From: Ditibartonella choladocola
Lineage (GTDB): Bacteria; Pseudomonadota; Alphaproteobacteria; Rhizobiales; Rhizobiaceae
NCBI RefSeq assembly: GCF_002007565.1
Contig: NZ_CP015625.1
Location: 620,001-684,000 of the forward strand
Reading direction: 5' to 3'
Length of the DNA: 64,000 nucleotides
In this document: piece after piece, positions 19,997 through 30,326 of the stretch
Numbering within the stretch: position 1 is the stretch's first letter
Layout of the letters: every line of letters begins with the position of its first letter
Position numbers and translations under genes: made by a program
The notes under the pieces: generated by a model
Told to the model about the DNA's origin: nothing
What the model saw: the letters and a program-made list of their open reading frames with translations, nothing else
The model's database searches: none

Positions 19997-21334
19997 ATGA
20001 AGTCTGCACGTAATTTGAATGGTGATGACATACGCACTTTGGGGCTGGCCTCTTTGGGGGGAGCGCTTGAATTTTATGACTTCATCATATTTGTATTTTT
20101 CACCGCCGAGATTTCGCGTACGGTTTTGCCTGCGGAAATGTCGCCCTGGCTTGCCACAACATGGACTTACGGCATATTTGCTGCGGGTTATCTCATGCGC
20201 CCCATTGGCGGAATTGTCATGGCGCACCTTGGCGACAAGCTTGGACGAAAACGGATTTTTACGTTTTCAGTGCTTTTGATGTCACTTGCAACTCTGGGAA
20301 TGGCTTTTGTGCCGACCTACAGCCATTTCGGGCTTGCGTCACCACTCATTCTGTTATGCTGCCGGATGATGCAGGGGCTTGCTGTCGGGGGCGAAGTACC
20401 CGGTGCATGGACGTTTGTTGCAGAGCATGTTCCCGAACGTCATGTCGGTTTGGCAACAGGTGTTCTGACTTCGGGTTTGTCACTCGGCATTTTGATCGGC
20501 TCGTTCATTGCATTTGCGATCAATCATATTGTTCATAACAATGTGTTGCCATGGCCTGAAAATGTAACAGATTTCTGGGGCTGGCGGGTTGCCTTTGTTA
20601 TTGGCGGAATCTTCGGGCTTATCGCTGTCTGGCTCCGGCGTTTTTTGGAAGAAACGCCGATTTTCAAAGAGTTGAAAAGGAAGAAAGCCCTATCAAAAGA
20701 CATTCCTTTGAAAGTGGTTTTGACACATTATTTGGGAAGCGTCAGCGTCGCTATATTGCTGACTTGGACATTATCGGCAACGGTCATGATTAGTACCTTG
20801 CTCACGCCGAATTATATGAAGGCAGCGCCTTATCATTATTCTGGCGATATTACACTTGCCGCCAATTCGATAACGAGTTTTTTCCTTATTCTTGGAACGC
20901 CGGTTGCCGGATTTCTTTGCGACCGTTTCGGGAGCGGCAAGTTTTTTACTTTTTCGGGAATTGCTTTTGCTATCGTTGTCTATATTTTTTATCACTGTGC
21001 AGGCTATTCGACGGGATTGTTTTTTGTGCTTTCCGCCTTTCTGGGCTTTTTCGCCGGTTATGTCGGTTCGGTCGCTTATGTGATTGTGCGCGGTTTTCCG
21101 GCAACTGTCAGGTTTTCGGGATTGTCCTTTTCTTATAATATTGCTTATGCGATATTTGGCGGCTTGACACCGTGGGTCATCAATTTGATGCAACCGATCT
21201 TTCCGATGTTCCACATGTGGTATCTGATTGTTATTTCCCTGCTTGCAAGCCTTGTCGGGCTTTACCTCATTTTCTACGGAGAGAAAAAGCAAATGCCGAT
21301 AGGGATTGAAGAACTGGAAACAGAGAATTTGTGA
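19997..21334 (+). CDS. MFS transporter, metabolite:H+ symporter (MHS) type
   Basis: Inner-membrane transporter of 445 residues with about 12 hydrophobic segments. The opening GALEFYDFIIFVFF and the loop 2-3 motif HLGDKLGRKR are those of the MHS subfamily (PcaK, KgtP, ProP, ShiA relatives), which take up organic acids, betaine or aromatic acids with protons. RMMQGLAVGGEVPGA in helix 4/5 also fits. AGGAAAA stands before the ATG. Substrate cannot be assigned. It stands alone between copZ (divergent) and yggT. Confidence 0.85.
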   Translation: MKSARNLNGDDIRTLGLASLGGALEFYDFIIFVFFTAEISRTVLPAEMSPWLATTWTYGIFAAGYLMRPIGGIVMAHLGDKLGRKRIFTFSVLLMSLATLGMAFVPTYSHFGLASPLILLCCRMMQGLAVGGEVPGAWTFVAEHVPERHVGLATGVLTSGLSLGILIGSFIAFAINHIVHNNVLPWPENVTDFWGWRVAFVIGGIFGLIAVWLRRFLEETPIFKELKRKKALSKDIPLKVVLTHYLGSVSVAILLTWTLSATVMISTLLTPNYMKAAPYHYSGDITLAANSITSFFLILGTPVAGFLCDRFGSGKFFTFSGIAFAIVVYIFYHCAGYSTGLFFVLSAFLGFFAGYVGSVAYVIVRGFPATVRFSGLSFSYNIAYAIFGGLTPWVINLMQPIFPMFHMWYLIVISLLASLVGLYLIFYGEKKQMPIGIEELETENL

Positions 21335-21499
21335 TTATTGTTGACTGAAACGGAATTTGACCGGAATGGAATTGAGCCGGCAACTTTTAGCACTTCCGGC
21401 AGTTTTTAGGAAAAGCGTTAAAAGCCTGATAAAAAAGGCTTGCCCATTCTATGTCGGAATGGCAATTTCACTATCGACCGACGTTCAAAGGATTAGAGA

Positions 21500-21793
21500 A
21501 TGATTTTTGCTTTACTATCTGTGATAGACCTTGTCTTTAGCGTTTATATTTTCATTCTCATTGCTGGTGCGGTATTTTCCTGGCTTTATGCATTCAACAT
21601 TGTCAATCCGCATAATCCGTTAATTGCCGCAATCGGCAATTTCCTTTACCGTGCAACAGAACCTGTGCTTGCACCAATACGGCGCGTTTTGCCGAATCTC
21701 GGCTCAATCGACATATCGCCAATCGTTGTTTTCCTGATTATCTATTTCATCCGCATTTTTATGTGGCGCGCCTATTTCGGAGTCTTTTTCTGA
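21500..21793 (+). CDS. YggT family membrane protein
   Basis: A 97-residue protein with two hydrophobic segments (about 5-28 and 70-92) joined by a loop containing NPHNPLI and [26 protein letters not shown], the signature of the YggT family (quoted here in parts only as a family match). Family members are linked to osmotic shock tolerance and to division or envelope proteins, but the molecular role is unclear. AAAGGA precedes the ATG. Confidence 0.9.
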   Translation: MIFALLSVIDLVFSVYIFILIAGAVFSWLYAFNIVNPHNPLIAAIGNFLYRATEPVLAPIRRVLPNLGSIDISPIVVFLIIYFIRIFMWRAYFGVFF

Positions 21794-21889
21794 TATTTCG
21801 ATATTATCTGTCGATTGACGAAACCAGCTAAAGAAAATTGGCAGTGGATGCGATCGACATCCCTTACTTACGCAATTGTTTAACTGCTT

Positions 21890-23173
21890 TTAGTGAACTT
21901 TTTTGTTCCGGCTTAAAAAGACTGCCCCCAAACACAGAATATTGGTGAAGATCAGATAGTAAGCCGGTGAGGCGGGATTTCCTGTCAGTTTCAAAATCCA
22001 CGTCACAACAATTTGCGCCGTTCCACCAAATAGAGAAATTCCCAACGCGTAGGAGATGGAAAAACCGGTTGCCCGCAATCTTTTCGGGAAACATTCACAT
22101 AAAAATATGACAATTCCGGCACCACTAATATTTTGCAATGCCGTGAAAACGGTAATGACACCGAAAAAGACCCAAATATTATTATGCTGGTTGACGAGAT
22201 AGAGGCCTGGCCAAAGGATAACAAGCAAAATAATACGCGGAATAACGATTGTTTCCCGCCGCCCGAACCTGTCGGCACAATAGCCGCCGATCAATGCAAA
22301 AATAACAACACCCACCCCCACAACAAAAGTGGCAAGCATGGCAAAATTCTCGCCATAGTGCAGCTCGGTCAAGGCATAGGTTGTTGTATAATTCAAGAAA
22401 TATTGCGTGACGGTACTTCCGGAAAGAACGAATATTCCGATAAAAATCAAAGCACTGTGATGCTCGAATATTTCTTTCAGCAGTCCCTTTGTCGAGTTAT
22501 TTTCGGATTTGTCTTCAAGTTGCAACGTTTCACCCAAATGGCGACGCATTAAAATTGCAATGGGTAGAATGCAAAGCCCAAGACCGAATGCAATCCGCCA
22601 GCCCCAATCGGTTTGTTGCTGGTGGCTTAAATAAAGGCTTAGAATATAACCGACCAAACCGGCGACTATGGCCGCGCTTCCTTGTGCTACAATCTGCCAA
22701 CTTGCATAAAAAGCGCGTTTTCCCTGTGGGGCTGCTTCCATGATAAACGTTGTGGCAGGTCCTGCTTCGCCGCCCCATGCCAGTCCTTGTGCCAATCGCG
22801 CTACAACCAGTAATATCGGCGCAGCAATTCCGATTGTCTCGTAACCGGGCAGAAGAATAAGTCCGGCAGTGCCGATTGCCATCAACAACATTGTCAGGAT
22901 CATTGCAGGTTTGCGTCCGACCTTGTCGGCATAGGTGCCGATGAGGATTGCACCCAAGGGGCGGGCTATAAAACCTATGCCAAACGTAGAAACCGACAAA
23001 ATCAGGCTTGAAAACGCATTATCAGACGGGAAAAAAGTTTTCCCGATCATGACTGCAAATGTTGTATAGACGATAAAATCATAGAATTCGACAGCATTGC
23101 CGACGGCAACCGCGGCAACATCACCTTTGGTGATGTGATGTTGTTTTTTAACTGTGTTTATACGGCCTTCCAT
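21890..23173 (-). CDS. MFS transporter, MHS type (second copy)
   Basis: A 427-residue transporter with about 12 hydrophobic segments. GNAVEFYDFIVY at the first helix, YADKVGRKPAM in loop 2-3 and RLAQGLAWGGEAGPA place it in the MHS subfamily, with ShiA/PcaK-like proteins. It differs clearly from the transporter at 19,997-21,334, so they are not a recent duplication. Substrate unknown; organic acids are likely. The start at 23173 lies 36 codons before the first helix motif, which is normal. It is convergent with yggT. Confidence 0.83.
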   Translation of the reverse strand: MEGRINTVKKQHHITKGDVAAVAVGNAVEFYDFIVYTTFAVMIGKTFFPSDNAFSSLILSVSTFGIGFIARPLGAILIGTYADKVGRKPAMILTMLLMAIGTAGLILLPGYETIGIAAPILLVVARLAQGLAWGGEAGPATTFIMEAAPQGKRAFYASWQIVAQGSAAIVAGLVGYILSLYLSHQQQTDWGWRIAFGLGLCILPIAILMRRHLGETLQLEDKSENNSTKGLLKEIFEHHSALIFIGIFVLSGSTVTQYFLNYTTTYALTELHYGENFAMLATFVVGVGVVIFALIGGYCADRFGRRETIVIPRIILLVILWPGLYLVNQHNNIWVFFGVITVFTALQNISGAGIVIFLCECFPKRLRATGFSISYALGISLFGGTAQIVVTWILKLTGNPASPAYYLIFTNILCLGAVFLSRNKKVH

Positions 23174-23587
23174 GCATTAAAACCCTGTTGCGTCATTCTC
23201 GTCAGAATACAGGTTCGGCTTTTACCTGCATGTCTTGTTGAAGCTTCTACTTAAAAAAACGACCGGCAGCGACATGCTGTCGGAAGAATTTTTTTTAAAT
23301 ATTTCCAATCACGAACCAGAAATATCAACCCGTTCAATCAGGATAATGTTCTCGCCCGATTATTCCGGAATTGGCAAGAATTTAGGCATTGGACTTTTCC
23401 AAAGACAAATCAAATTGTCGTAAAAACACGTTTTCGTCTTGAATGTCTTTTTTCAAAACAACGGAAAAAAGAAATACCGCAATTTAAAAAAGACTTTGAT
23501 AAGTTGCAAAAAAATACGCCCGCCAAATTTGACGGGCGTTTTATGAAATAAGGCTTGAACTCAGAAAATTGACAGATGGCCTATCAA
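23174..23587. other. Intergenic region upstream of the second MHS gene
   Basis: Contains the promoter region of the minus-strand transporter and, near 23.51-23.54 kb, the ppa terminator. Open frames here are short and overlap no recognisable coding pattern. Confidence 0.5.
23508..23543 (-). terminator. Intrinsic terminator of ppa
   Basis: On the minus strand ACGCCCG pairs with CGGGCGT (23533-23539 with 23516-23522, 10-base loop), followed by ATTTTTTT. It lies about 50 bases after the ppa stop. Confidence 0.82.
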
Positions 23588-24115
23588 TTATTTTTTAGCG
23601 CGCTTGATCGCTTTATTGATAAGTTCGCGGGCAAAATCCTCGTCTTCCCAACCACCGATCTTGACCCATTTTCCGGGTTCGAGATCTTTATAATGCTGGA
23701 AGAAATGTTCAACCTGTTTCAAAGTGATCTCGGGCATATCGGCATAATCGTGAACATCAACATAGCGTTGGGTCATTTTCGGAGTCGGAACAGCAATGAT
23801 CTTTTCATCCTTGCCGCCGTCATCTTCCATAATCAAAGCACCGATCGGACGGCAATTGATTACACAGCCCGGAACAAGCGGACGGGTGTTAAGAACGAGA
23901 ACATCAATCGGGTCGCCATCTTCGGATAATGTGTGCGGAACAAAACCGTAATTCCCCGGATAAGTCATAGGTGTATAGAGGAAGCGGTCAACAAACAATG
24001 CACCGGATTTTTTATCCATTTCATATTTGATTGGCTGTCCGCCGACAGGAACTTCAATGATAACATTTACGTCTTCCGGCGGATTTTTGCCGATGGGGAT
24101 CAAATCAATATTCAT
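23588..24115 (-). CDS. ppa: Inorganic pyrophosphatase (family I)
   Basis: Hydrolyses pyrophosphate from nucleic acid and protein synthesis. It is a 175-residue soluble enzyme, typically hexameric. Metal-binding aspartates appear in the signature [10 protein letters not shown] (near residues 67-76), and substrate residues in [15 protein letters not shown] and [11 protein letters not shown]. Length equals E. coli PPase (176). GGAAAGGA stands before the ATG. It lies directly downstream of typA but is separated by a terminator, so it has its own promoter or receives read-through. Confidence 0.96.
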   Translation of the reverse strand: MNIDLIPIGKNPPEDVNVIIEVPVGGQPIKYEMDKKSGALFVDRFLYTPMTYPGNYGFVPHTLSEDGDPIDVLVLNTRPLVPGCVINCRPIGALIMEDDGGKDEKIIAVPTPKMTQRYVDVHDYADMPEITLKQVEHFFQHYKDLEPGKWVKIGGWEDEDFARELINKAIKRAKK

Positions 24116-24133
24116 AGAGACATCCTTTCCAGA

Positions 24134-24167
24134 ATAAAAAGAGCCGGATACCTTTTCGATATCCGGC
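24134..24167 (-). terminator. Intrinsic terminator of typA
   Basis: On the minus strand GCCGGATA pairs with TATCCGGC (24160-24167 with 24143-24150), followed by TCTTTTTATT. It sits in the 67-base gap between typA and ppa, close to the ppa ribosome site. Confidence 0.82.
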
Positions 24168-24182
24168 GTAAATGGTCAAAAA

Positions 24183-26012
24183 TCAGGCAGCGCTATCGGA
24201 TGGACGCGGCTTACCGTTTCTTTTACGATCAATCGGGTCGAGGTATAGCTTGCGCAAACGAATATTCTTTGGCGTAACCTCGACAAGCTCATCATCCTGA
24301 ATCCACGATAAAGCACGTTCCAACGTCATTTTGATCGGAGGTGTCAGTTTCACCGCCTCATCCTTGCCTGCCGCACGGACATTGGTGAGTTTTTTACCCT
24401 TCAAGACATTCACATCCAAATCATTATCGCGTGAATGTATGCCGATAATCATTCCTTGATAGACCTTGACACCCGCATCAATAATCATCGGGCCACGATC
24501 TTCAAGATTGAACAGGGCATAGGCTACCGATTCACCATTATCATTGGAAATCATGACACCGTTTGTGCGCCCTGCAATATCGCCCTTATAAGGTTCATAA
24601 TCATGGAACAGACGGTTCATGACAGCCGTGCCACGTGTATCCGTCAACAATTCCGACTGGTAGCCGATAAGGCCGCGCGTCGGCGCATAAAAGACCATGC
24701 GGACACGGTTTCCACCCGAAGGCCGAAGCTCGATCATTTCGCCTTTACGTTCAGACATCTTCTGGACAACAATGCCCGAATATTCTTCATCAACGTCGAT
24801 GACGACTTCTTCTACCGGTTCAAGCTTGTTTCCGTTCTCGTCTGTATGCATGACAACACGCGGGCGCGAAACCGAAAGCTCGAAACCTTCACGGCGCATA
24901 TTTTCGATGAGTACAGCAAGTTGCAATTCGCCACGGCCGGAAACATAGAAGGAATCCTTGTCTTTTGACTCCTCGATTTTCAAGGCGACATTGCCTTCAG
25001 CCTCTTTGAGCAACCGGTCGCGAATAACACGGCTTGTAACCTTATCACCTTCTGTGCCGGCAAGCGGACTGTCGTTAACAAGGAAACTCATTGTCACCGT
25101 TGGCGGGTCAATAGGCTGGGCTTTTAACGGCTCGGTCACAGACGGGTCACAGAATGTGTCGGCAACTGTCCCTTTTTGCAAACCGGCAATTGCCACAATG
25201 TCACCGGCGTCACCTTCTTCGATCGGTTGGCGTTCAAGGCCACGAAAAGCAAGAATTTTTGAAATTCTGCCCGTTTCAACGAGATTGCCCTGTTGATCGA
25301 GAACTTTCACAGCCTGATTGGGTTTAACTTTTCCGGAGTGGATACGGCCGGTAATAATACGTCCCAGAAATGGATCGGCTTCAAGAATGGTTCCAATCAT
25401 TGTGAATGGGCCGGGAGCAACTGTCGGAGCCGGAACATGGCGCACCACCATATCAAACAAAGGTGCCAAGCCCTGATCTTTCGGGCCTTCGGGGCTTTCA
25501 GCCATCCAGCCATCGCGCCCCGAACCATAAAGAATCGGAAAATCGAGCTGTTCGTCTGTTGCATCAAGTGCAGCAAACAGATCGAAAACTTCGTTGATAA
25601 CTTCTTCAGGACGTGCATCAGGACGGTCAATTTTGTTAATCGCAACAATCGGACGCAACCCGACTTTCAAGGCTTTGCCGACAACAAATTTTGTTTGTGG
25701 CATCGGGCCTTCTGCTGCATCGACGAGAACAATCGCACCATCCACCATATTGAGGATACGTTCAACCTCGCCGCCGAAATCGGCGTGTCCGGGAGTATCA
25801 ACAATATTGATACGCGTATCTTTCCATACAACAGAGGTAACTTTGGCAAGGATGGTAATTCCACGTTCTTTTTCAATATCGTTGGAATCCATCATACGCT
25901 CGCCGGTGCGTTGATTTTGGCGGAAATTTCCTGATTGCTTTAATAGCCCGTCGACAAGCGTTGTTTTACCGTGGTCAACGTGGGCAATGATAGCAATATT
26001 GCGCAATTGCAT
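24183..26012 (-). CDS. typA: Translational GTPase TypA/BipA
   Basis: Ribosome-binding GTPase of the EF-G type, needed for 50S assembly and growth under stress or cold. I start it at the ATG at 26012, giving [18 protein letters not shown] at the N-terminus as in the family and 609 residues (usual about 605-610); an upstream ATG would add 15 unconserved residues. Seen in order: P-loop AHVDHGKTT, switch [17 protein letters not shown], then domains II-III and the TypA-specific C-terminal domain ([19 protein letters not shown] region). Confidence 0.95.
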   Translation of the reverse strand: MQLRNIAIIAHVDHGKTTLVDGLLKQSGNFRQNQRTGERMMDSNDIEKERGITILAKVTSVVWKDTRINIVDTPGHADFGGEVERILNMVDGAIVLVDAAEGPMPQTKFVVGKALKVGLRPIVAINKIDRPDARPEEVINEVFDLFAALDATDEQLDFPILYGSGRDGWMAESPEGPKDQGLAPLFDMVVRHVPAPTVAPGPFTMIGTILEADPFLGRIITGRIHSGKVKPNQAVKVLDQQGNLVETGRISKILAFRGLERQPIEEGDAGDIVAIAGLQKGTVADTFCDPSVTEPLKAQPIDPPTVTMSFLVNDSPLAGTEGDKVTSRVIRDRLLKEAEGNVALKIEESKDKDSFYVSGRGELQLAVLIENMRREGFELSVSRPRVVMHTDENGNKLEPVEEVVIDVDEEYSGIVVQKMSERKGEMIELRPSGGNRVRMVFYAPTRGLIGYQSELLTDTRGTAVMNRLFHDYEPYKGDIAGRTNGVMISNDNGESVAYALFNLEDRGPMIIDAGVKVYQGMIIGIHSRDNDLDVNVLKGKKLTNVRAAGKDEAVKLTPPIKMTLERALSWIQDDELVEVTPKNIRLRKLYLDPIDRKRNGKPRPSDSAA

Positions 26013-26396
26013 GTAGATCTTCTTTTCGTTCACTGAAATTTCAAAATACGGTAACAAACAGAGCTACCGCATGGGGTTGCATGCCTCTTACAAGTTTTTT
26101 ACAGTTTTTGGAAGAGGGGAAACTGTTTTTGACTAAGATAAACTCGTTCTCATCACTGCGAAACTTCGAGAGCATCGCCCTATTTATATGAGAATAGCCA
26201 TCGGACCAATCAATAACCATGGCCGGATATATTCTTCTTTTTGGCAAATAATGGCGATTAATGACAATATGAATCAATAGTTTGCGTATTATCCTCTCAA
26301 GCCCGGATATGCTGTTATTCTGCGATACTATGATTTCAGGCTGTTATCGGATTAAGTGGAACAGCAGCCTGAAAAATTTATTGGATTATGCGATTT
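26013..26396. other. Intergenic region between mgtE and typA
   Basis: Holds the mgtE 3' end and the typA promoter region. A loose inverted repeat (CAGGCTG/CAGCCTG around 26338-26372) lies after mgtE without a T run. The 78-codon minus-strand frame at 26041-26277 has no ribosome site or family character. Confidence 0.45.
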
Positions 26397-27776
26397 TTAT
26401 AGAAGTGTGCCACTCAGGATGAGTGCTGCAACGGAAAAATAGATCACAATACCCGTTACATCGACCAGTGTTGCCACAAAAGGCGCGGAAGCACTTGCCG
26501 GGTCAAATCCGAGACGGTTCAAGAGAAACGGAAGCATAGAACCGGTCAAACAACCGAACATAACAATGCCGATAAGGGCAGCACCTACAGTTATTGCAAC
26601 CAGTACCCAATGCTCGCCATAATCATATATGCCGGTTTTCTGCCACACTATAATGCGTATGACACCAATCAATCCGAGCATTGCGCCCAAAGACACGCCT
26701 GCGGGTATTTCTCTTAAAGCGACTTTCCACCAATCTTTGAGGTCAAGCTCTCTTAATGCGAGTGCACGAATGATAAGCGATGTTGCCTGTGAACCGGAAT
26801 TACCGCCGGAACTCATGATAAGCGGAATAAAAAGAGTAAGAACAATGGCTTTTTCAAGTTCGACTTCAAAATGCTGCATGGCGCTCGCGGTCAACATTTC
26901 ACCCAGAAACAGAACGGCAAGCCAGCCGCCGCGTTTTTTCATCATATCGAAAAAACCGATATCCATATAGGGTTTGTCGAGCGCTTCCATACCACCGAAT
27001 TTGTAAGCATCTTCACTCATTTCTTCAGTCATGGCATCGAGCACGTCATCAACTGTCACAATGCCGATGACGTGGTCTGTTTCGTCAACAACCGGAACCG
27101 AGAGCAAATCGTGACGCCGGAACAGGCGTGCAACTTCTTCCTGATCGGTCAAAGGACCGATTTTGATCGGTTCGCCATTGGTGGCAGCATTAAGAATAGT
27201 ATCATCAGGATTTGCCAGAATAAGATTTCTGAGCGAAACCGCTTTGATAAGAACACTGGTTTCCGGATCAATGACATAACTTGCGTAAACCGTCTCGCGC
27301 GTACGTTCGACATCACGGATATGGTCAAGTGTTTGACGAACCGTCCAGGTGGAGGGAACCGCAATAAATTCTGTTGTCATTAACGCGCCGGCGCTGCCAT
27401 CAGGATAACTCGACAGCTTTTTCATCTCGGCACGGGTGAGCGGCTTCAGGAGCGGGTAAAGTTTGGCGCGGGTTGCCTCTTCCATTTCCTGAAATACGTC
27501 CGCAGCCTGGTCGGCAGACATTCCGTCAAGAATTGTGACAGAACGTTCTGTGGGGAGCATTTCGAGAATCTGTCCGGGTTCGTCAAGCTCCGGTTTGTCA
27601 AACAGTTCTATCGCATATTCGATCGGCAAAAATTTGAACACATTGACACGTTCGACAATGTCGAGATCATTGATGACATCGACAGCGTCGGCAAAATGCA
27701 GACGGCTCAAGCGCTCGGCAAGCGCCTCAGCAGACAGCGTTTTGACATCGAATGCTGAAGTCTGGTTTTCAGTCAT
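26397..27776 (-). CDS. mgtE: Magnesium transporter MgtE
   Basis: Mg2+-gated channel-type transporter. The cytosolic N domain (about 1-130, with LEMLPTERSVTILDGM) is followed by two CBS domains (about 135-255) that sense Mg2+, a connecting helix, and five membrane helices at the C-terminus (about 285-455). The pore region pattern SGGNSGSQATSLIIRALA is present. Length of 459 is typical. GAAGGAG precedes the ATG. It is transcribed divergently from the peptide-binding protein gene, behind a leader with an 8-bp inverted repeat. Confidence 0.94.
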   Translation of the reverse strand: MTENQTSAFDVKTLSAEALAERLSRLHFADAVDVINDLDIVERVNVFKFLPIEYAIELFDKPELDEPGQILEMLPTERSVTILDGMSADQAADVFQEMEEATRAKLYPLLKPLTRAEMKKLSSYPDGSAGALMTTEFIAVPSTWTVRQTLDHIRDVERTRETVYASYVIDPETSVLIKAVSLRNLILANPDDTILNAATNGEPIKIGPLTDQEEVARLFRRHDLLSVPVVDETDHVIGIVTVDDVLDAMTEEMSEDAYKFGGMEALDKPYMDIGFFDMMKKRGGWLAVLFLGEMLTASAMQHFEVELEKAIVLTLFIPLIMSSGGNSGSQATSLIIRALALRELDLKDWWKVALREIPAGVSLGAMLGLIGVIRIIVWQKTGIYDYGEHWVLVAITVGAALIGIVMFGCLTGSMLPFLLNRLGFDPASASAPFVATLVDVTGIVIYFSVAALILSGTLL

Positions 27777-28292
27777 GATGGAGCTCCTTCAGAACAGTTC
27801 ATTACGGACATTCAACCTGTCGGGTAATCTATAGGGCAGGTTTGACATCCCGACAGATCATATGTGGGGGGAGCATTTCCCTACGCAGATGTTTCAATTG
27901 TTATGTTTTAAACGAAAGTCAAGCACTGTTTGTCTATCAGTCACTTTTATTCTTTAAACAGCAAAAAACAGTGGAAACTTCGGGCGATATTTCGCCGCCT
28001 TTTGCTTCGTTTTGTCACAATTATAATCATTTGTTTTCGTTAAAGAACAAAAAATCGGACGGGCGTGAAAAACCGAAAATTTATAATTCGAATTTATTTG
28101 TTACTTTTATAGAGCAATAAAAAACCGGATAATTGACGAAGCAGAAAAATTGAAAAAAATGATTGCTTTATCTCGTTCTGATAATAATCTTTCGTCATGG
28201 TATTGGATGGCAAATGCGCTATGTCAAATCATAAGAGCGAGCTGTCGCGGGCATGTGGCAGAACTGCTATGAGGTATTGAAAACACGGCGTA
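27777..28292. other. Divergent intergenic region with a possible structured mgtE leader
   Basis: Contains the inverted repeat CTGTCGGG (27817-27824) and CCCGACAG (27849-27856), about 40 bases before mgtE. The rest is AT-rich. A 37-codon frame at 28159-28272 was seen but is not supported by a ribosome site. Confidence 0.5.
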
Positions 28293-29891
28293 TTGAACGA
28301 GATCGAGACAATAGTGAAACAGTTGACCGATTTTTCTGAAACAGACGGAAAGCGCAATTTATTGCTAAAGGCGATTATCGGCGCGGTATCGTTCTGTTTT
28401 TTTTGCATCTGTTCAATTGTTTTGGTCTGTTTCCCGACAATGGCTTCCGAACTCAAAATTGCATTGCCGGATGACCCTGATAGTCTTGATCCGGTTTTAT
28501 CGGGCACTTTTTCCGGACGTGTTGTCTACATGTCCATGTGCGACAAGCTTATCGACATTTCCCGCGAGGCCGATTTTATTCCCGAACTTGCAGAGGATTG
28601 GAATTTTTCCGACGATGGCAAGATTTTGAAATTGGACTTGCGAAAGGATGTCGTCTTTCATGATGGAACGCCATTCAACGCCGATGCCGCCGTCTATTCC
28701 TTGAAACGGGCTATGAGTTTTTCCCGATCTGTGCGGGATAACGAACTTGCTTCCGTTGCAAAAATCGAGGCAACAGGACCGTTTGAACTGACAATCAAAT
28801 TGAAATATCCGGATGCTACGCTTTTATCGCATCTGGCCGACCGCGCCGGTGTCATGGTTTCACCCAAAGCTGCCCGTGAAATGGGAAGCGACTTTGGTCT
28901 TAAACCTGTTTGTGCAGGGCCTTTCCGCTTTGTCGAACATGTTCCCCGTGACAGAATTGTTCTGGAAAAATTCGATCGTTACTGGAATAGCAGGGAAATC
29001 AAACTTGACCGGTTGACCTTTCTAACAATTGAAGATCCTGCGGTTCGTTTTGCCAATTTGCGTGCGGGAATTGTCGATATGGTTGACAGGTTGTCGCCAA
29101 ATGATTTTGACAAAGCAAAAAAAACATCGAGATTGCAAACCGATAGTGTTGCAAGCGAGGGCTATATTGCTCTCGTCATTAATATAGCAAATAGTAACAA
29201 GGCCGGAACACCTCTCGGTCAACAAAAATTGTTAAGGCAGGCCTTTTCGCTGGCTATTGATCGTGCATCTCTTAACGAACACGTCTATGGCGGGGCTATG
29301 GTTGTCGGCAATCAGCCCTGGGCGCCGGATACTGTCTGGTTCAATCCGGGTTTTCCTGTTTCCCCGCGTAATCTTGAAAAAGCGCGTCAATTGATCGAAC
29401 AAGCAGGTTTTGCAAATCAGAAAATCGAAGTCCGGATTTCCCACAGCAATGACCCGACAGTTGTGCAAGCAATCGAGGCAATCCGGACAATGGTCAATGA
29501 AGCAGGCTTTCAGGTGAGCCTTCACCCGCAAGAAGACACAAAACTTGCGATTGACAATAGCGATGGTAATTTCGAGGTATCTGCACAAAAATGGAGCGGG
29601 CGTATTGATCCGGATGGAAACGTTTACTGGTTCGTTACATGCGGCGGCGGAGACAATATCGGTAAATATTGCAACCCCGAACTGGATAAGAAATTGTCGC
29701 TCGCCCGTCAAACACTCGATCCGGCAGAACGGGTCGATCTTTATCATTATGCAGCTTCTGTTCTTCAGGAAGATATGCCCGTCATTTATCTGGGACACCC
29801 TGACAATATCTATGCCTACACCAGAAAACTTCATGGCTTTCAGCCTTATCCCGACGGGCTGATACGGTTATCCAACGTTTATAAGGATTGA
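28293..29891 (+). CDS. ABC transporter substrate-binding protein, family 5 (peptide/oligopeptide type)
   Basis: Periplasmic solute receptor of about 530 residues. A hydrophobic segment at ~28-50 ending FPTMAS is the signal sequence. The mature protein starts ELKIALPDDPDSLDP and carries the family-5 pattern (ELAEDWNFSDDGKILKLDLR, then DGTPFNADA). Such proteins bind peptides, opines or nickel. The start is uncertain: TTG 28293 has no good ribosome site, and GTG at 28314 is possible. No permease or ATPase genes adjoin it, so it is an orphan binding protein that presumably serves a transporter elsewhere. Confidence 0.87.
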   Translation: MNEIETIVKQLTDFSETDGKRNLLLKAIIGAVSFCFFCICSIVLVCFPTMASELKIALPDDPDSLDPVLSGTFSGRVVYMSMCDKLIDISREADFIPELAEDWNFSDDGKILKLDLRKDVVFHDGTPFNADAAVYSLKRAMSFSRSVRDNELASVAKIEATGPFELTIKLKYPDATLLSHLADRAGVMVSPKAAREMGSDFGLKPVCAGPFRFVEHVPRDRIVLEKFDRYWNSREIKLDRLTFLTIEDPAVRFANLRAGIVDMVDRLSPNDFDKAKKTSRLQTDSVASEGYIALVINIANSNKAGTPLGQQKLLRQAFSLAIDRASLNEHVYGGAMVVGNQPWAPDTVWFNPGFPVSPRNLEKARQLIEQAGFANQKIEVRISHSNDPTVVQAIEAIRTMVNEAGFQVSLHPQEDTKLAIDNSDGNFEVSAQKWSGRIDPDGNVYWFVTCGGGDNIGKYCNPELDKKLSLARQTLDPAERVDLYHYAASVLQEDMPVIYLGHPDNIYAYTRKLHGFQPYPDGLIRLSNVYKD

Positions 29892-30326
29892 AGTGTTGGC
29901 AAATTGCGCAAACCGTTCCGGACAAGCCTTGTTTTACCGTTATTTTCCGGTTTTGCCGAAGACGTGAAAAAATCCCGAAAACGGGAATGTTTTGAAAGGG
30001 GCGTACCCCTAAATCACCACGTTTGCCTCGCGCGTCAAACGGAAGAGAATTTATCCAAAATAGCCAAGGGAGTTTCATATCCCGCTTATTTCATATCCCG
30101 CTTATTTCATATCACAGGCTTTTTATGCATGAATCATTTTATGCCAGAATTATTTTATAGTCGTCCGCTTCGGCTTTTGCGGAAGGAAAGGGCGGTTTTC
30201 ATGACGGCACAACAATTTCTTTGTTTAAAAGCTTTCCTGATAAGCTGGTATTCCCGCTTTTAATGATTACATGAATAGCGTATTGCCCGATGCAAATGAA
30301 TTGCAATAAATTATTGGAGAAAAAAT
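29892..30326. other. Intergenic region with a 16-bp tandem repeat
   Basis: No gene seen. Two and a half copies of TTTCATATCCCGCTTA lie at 30073-30113. The + strand frame 29904-30263 runs through the repeat and has no credible start. The promoter of the M3 peptidase gene should be near its right end. Confidence 0.5.

Noticed and set aside
26041..26277. 78-codon minus-strand frame between mgtE and typA
   Set aside because: No ribosome site or family character; it lies where the typA leader is expected.
28159..28272. 37-codon frame MIALSRSDNN... before the peptide-binding protein gene
   Set aside because: Only an A-rich stretch precedes its ATG, and no family is recognised; too short to support.
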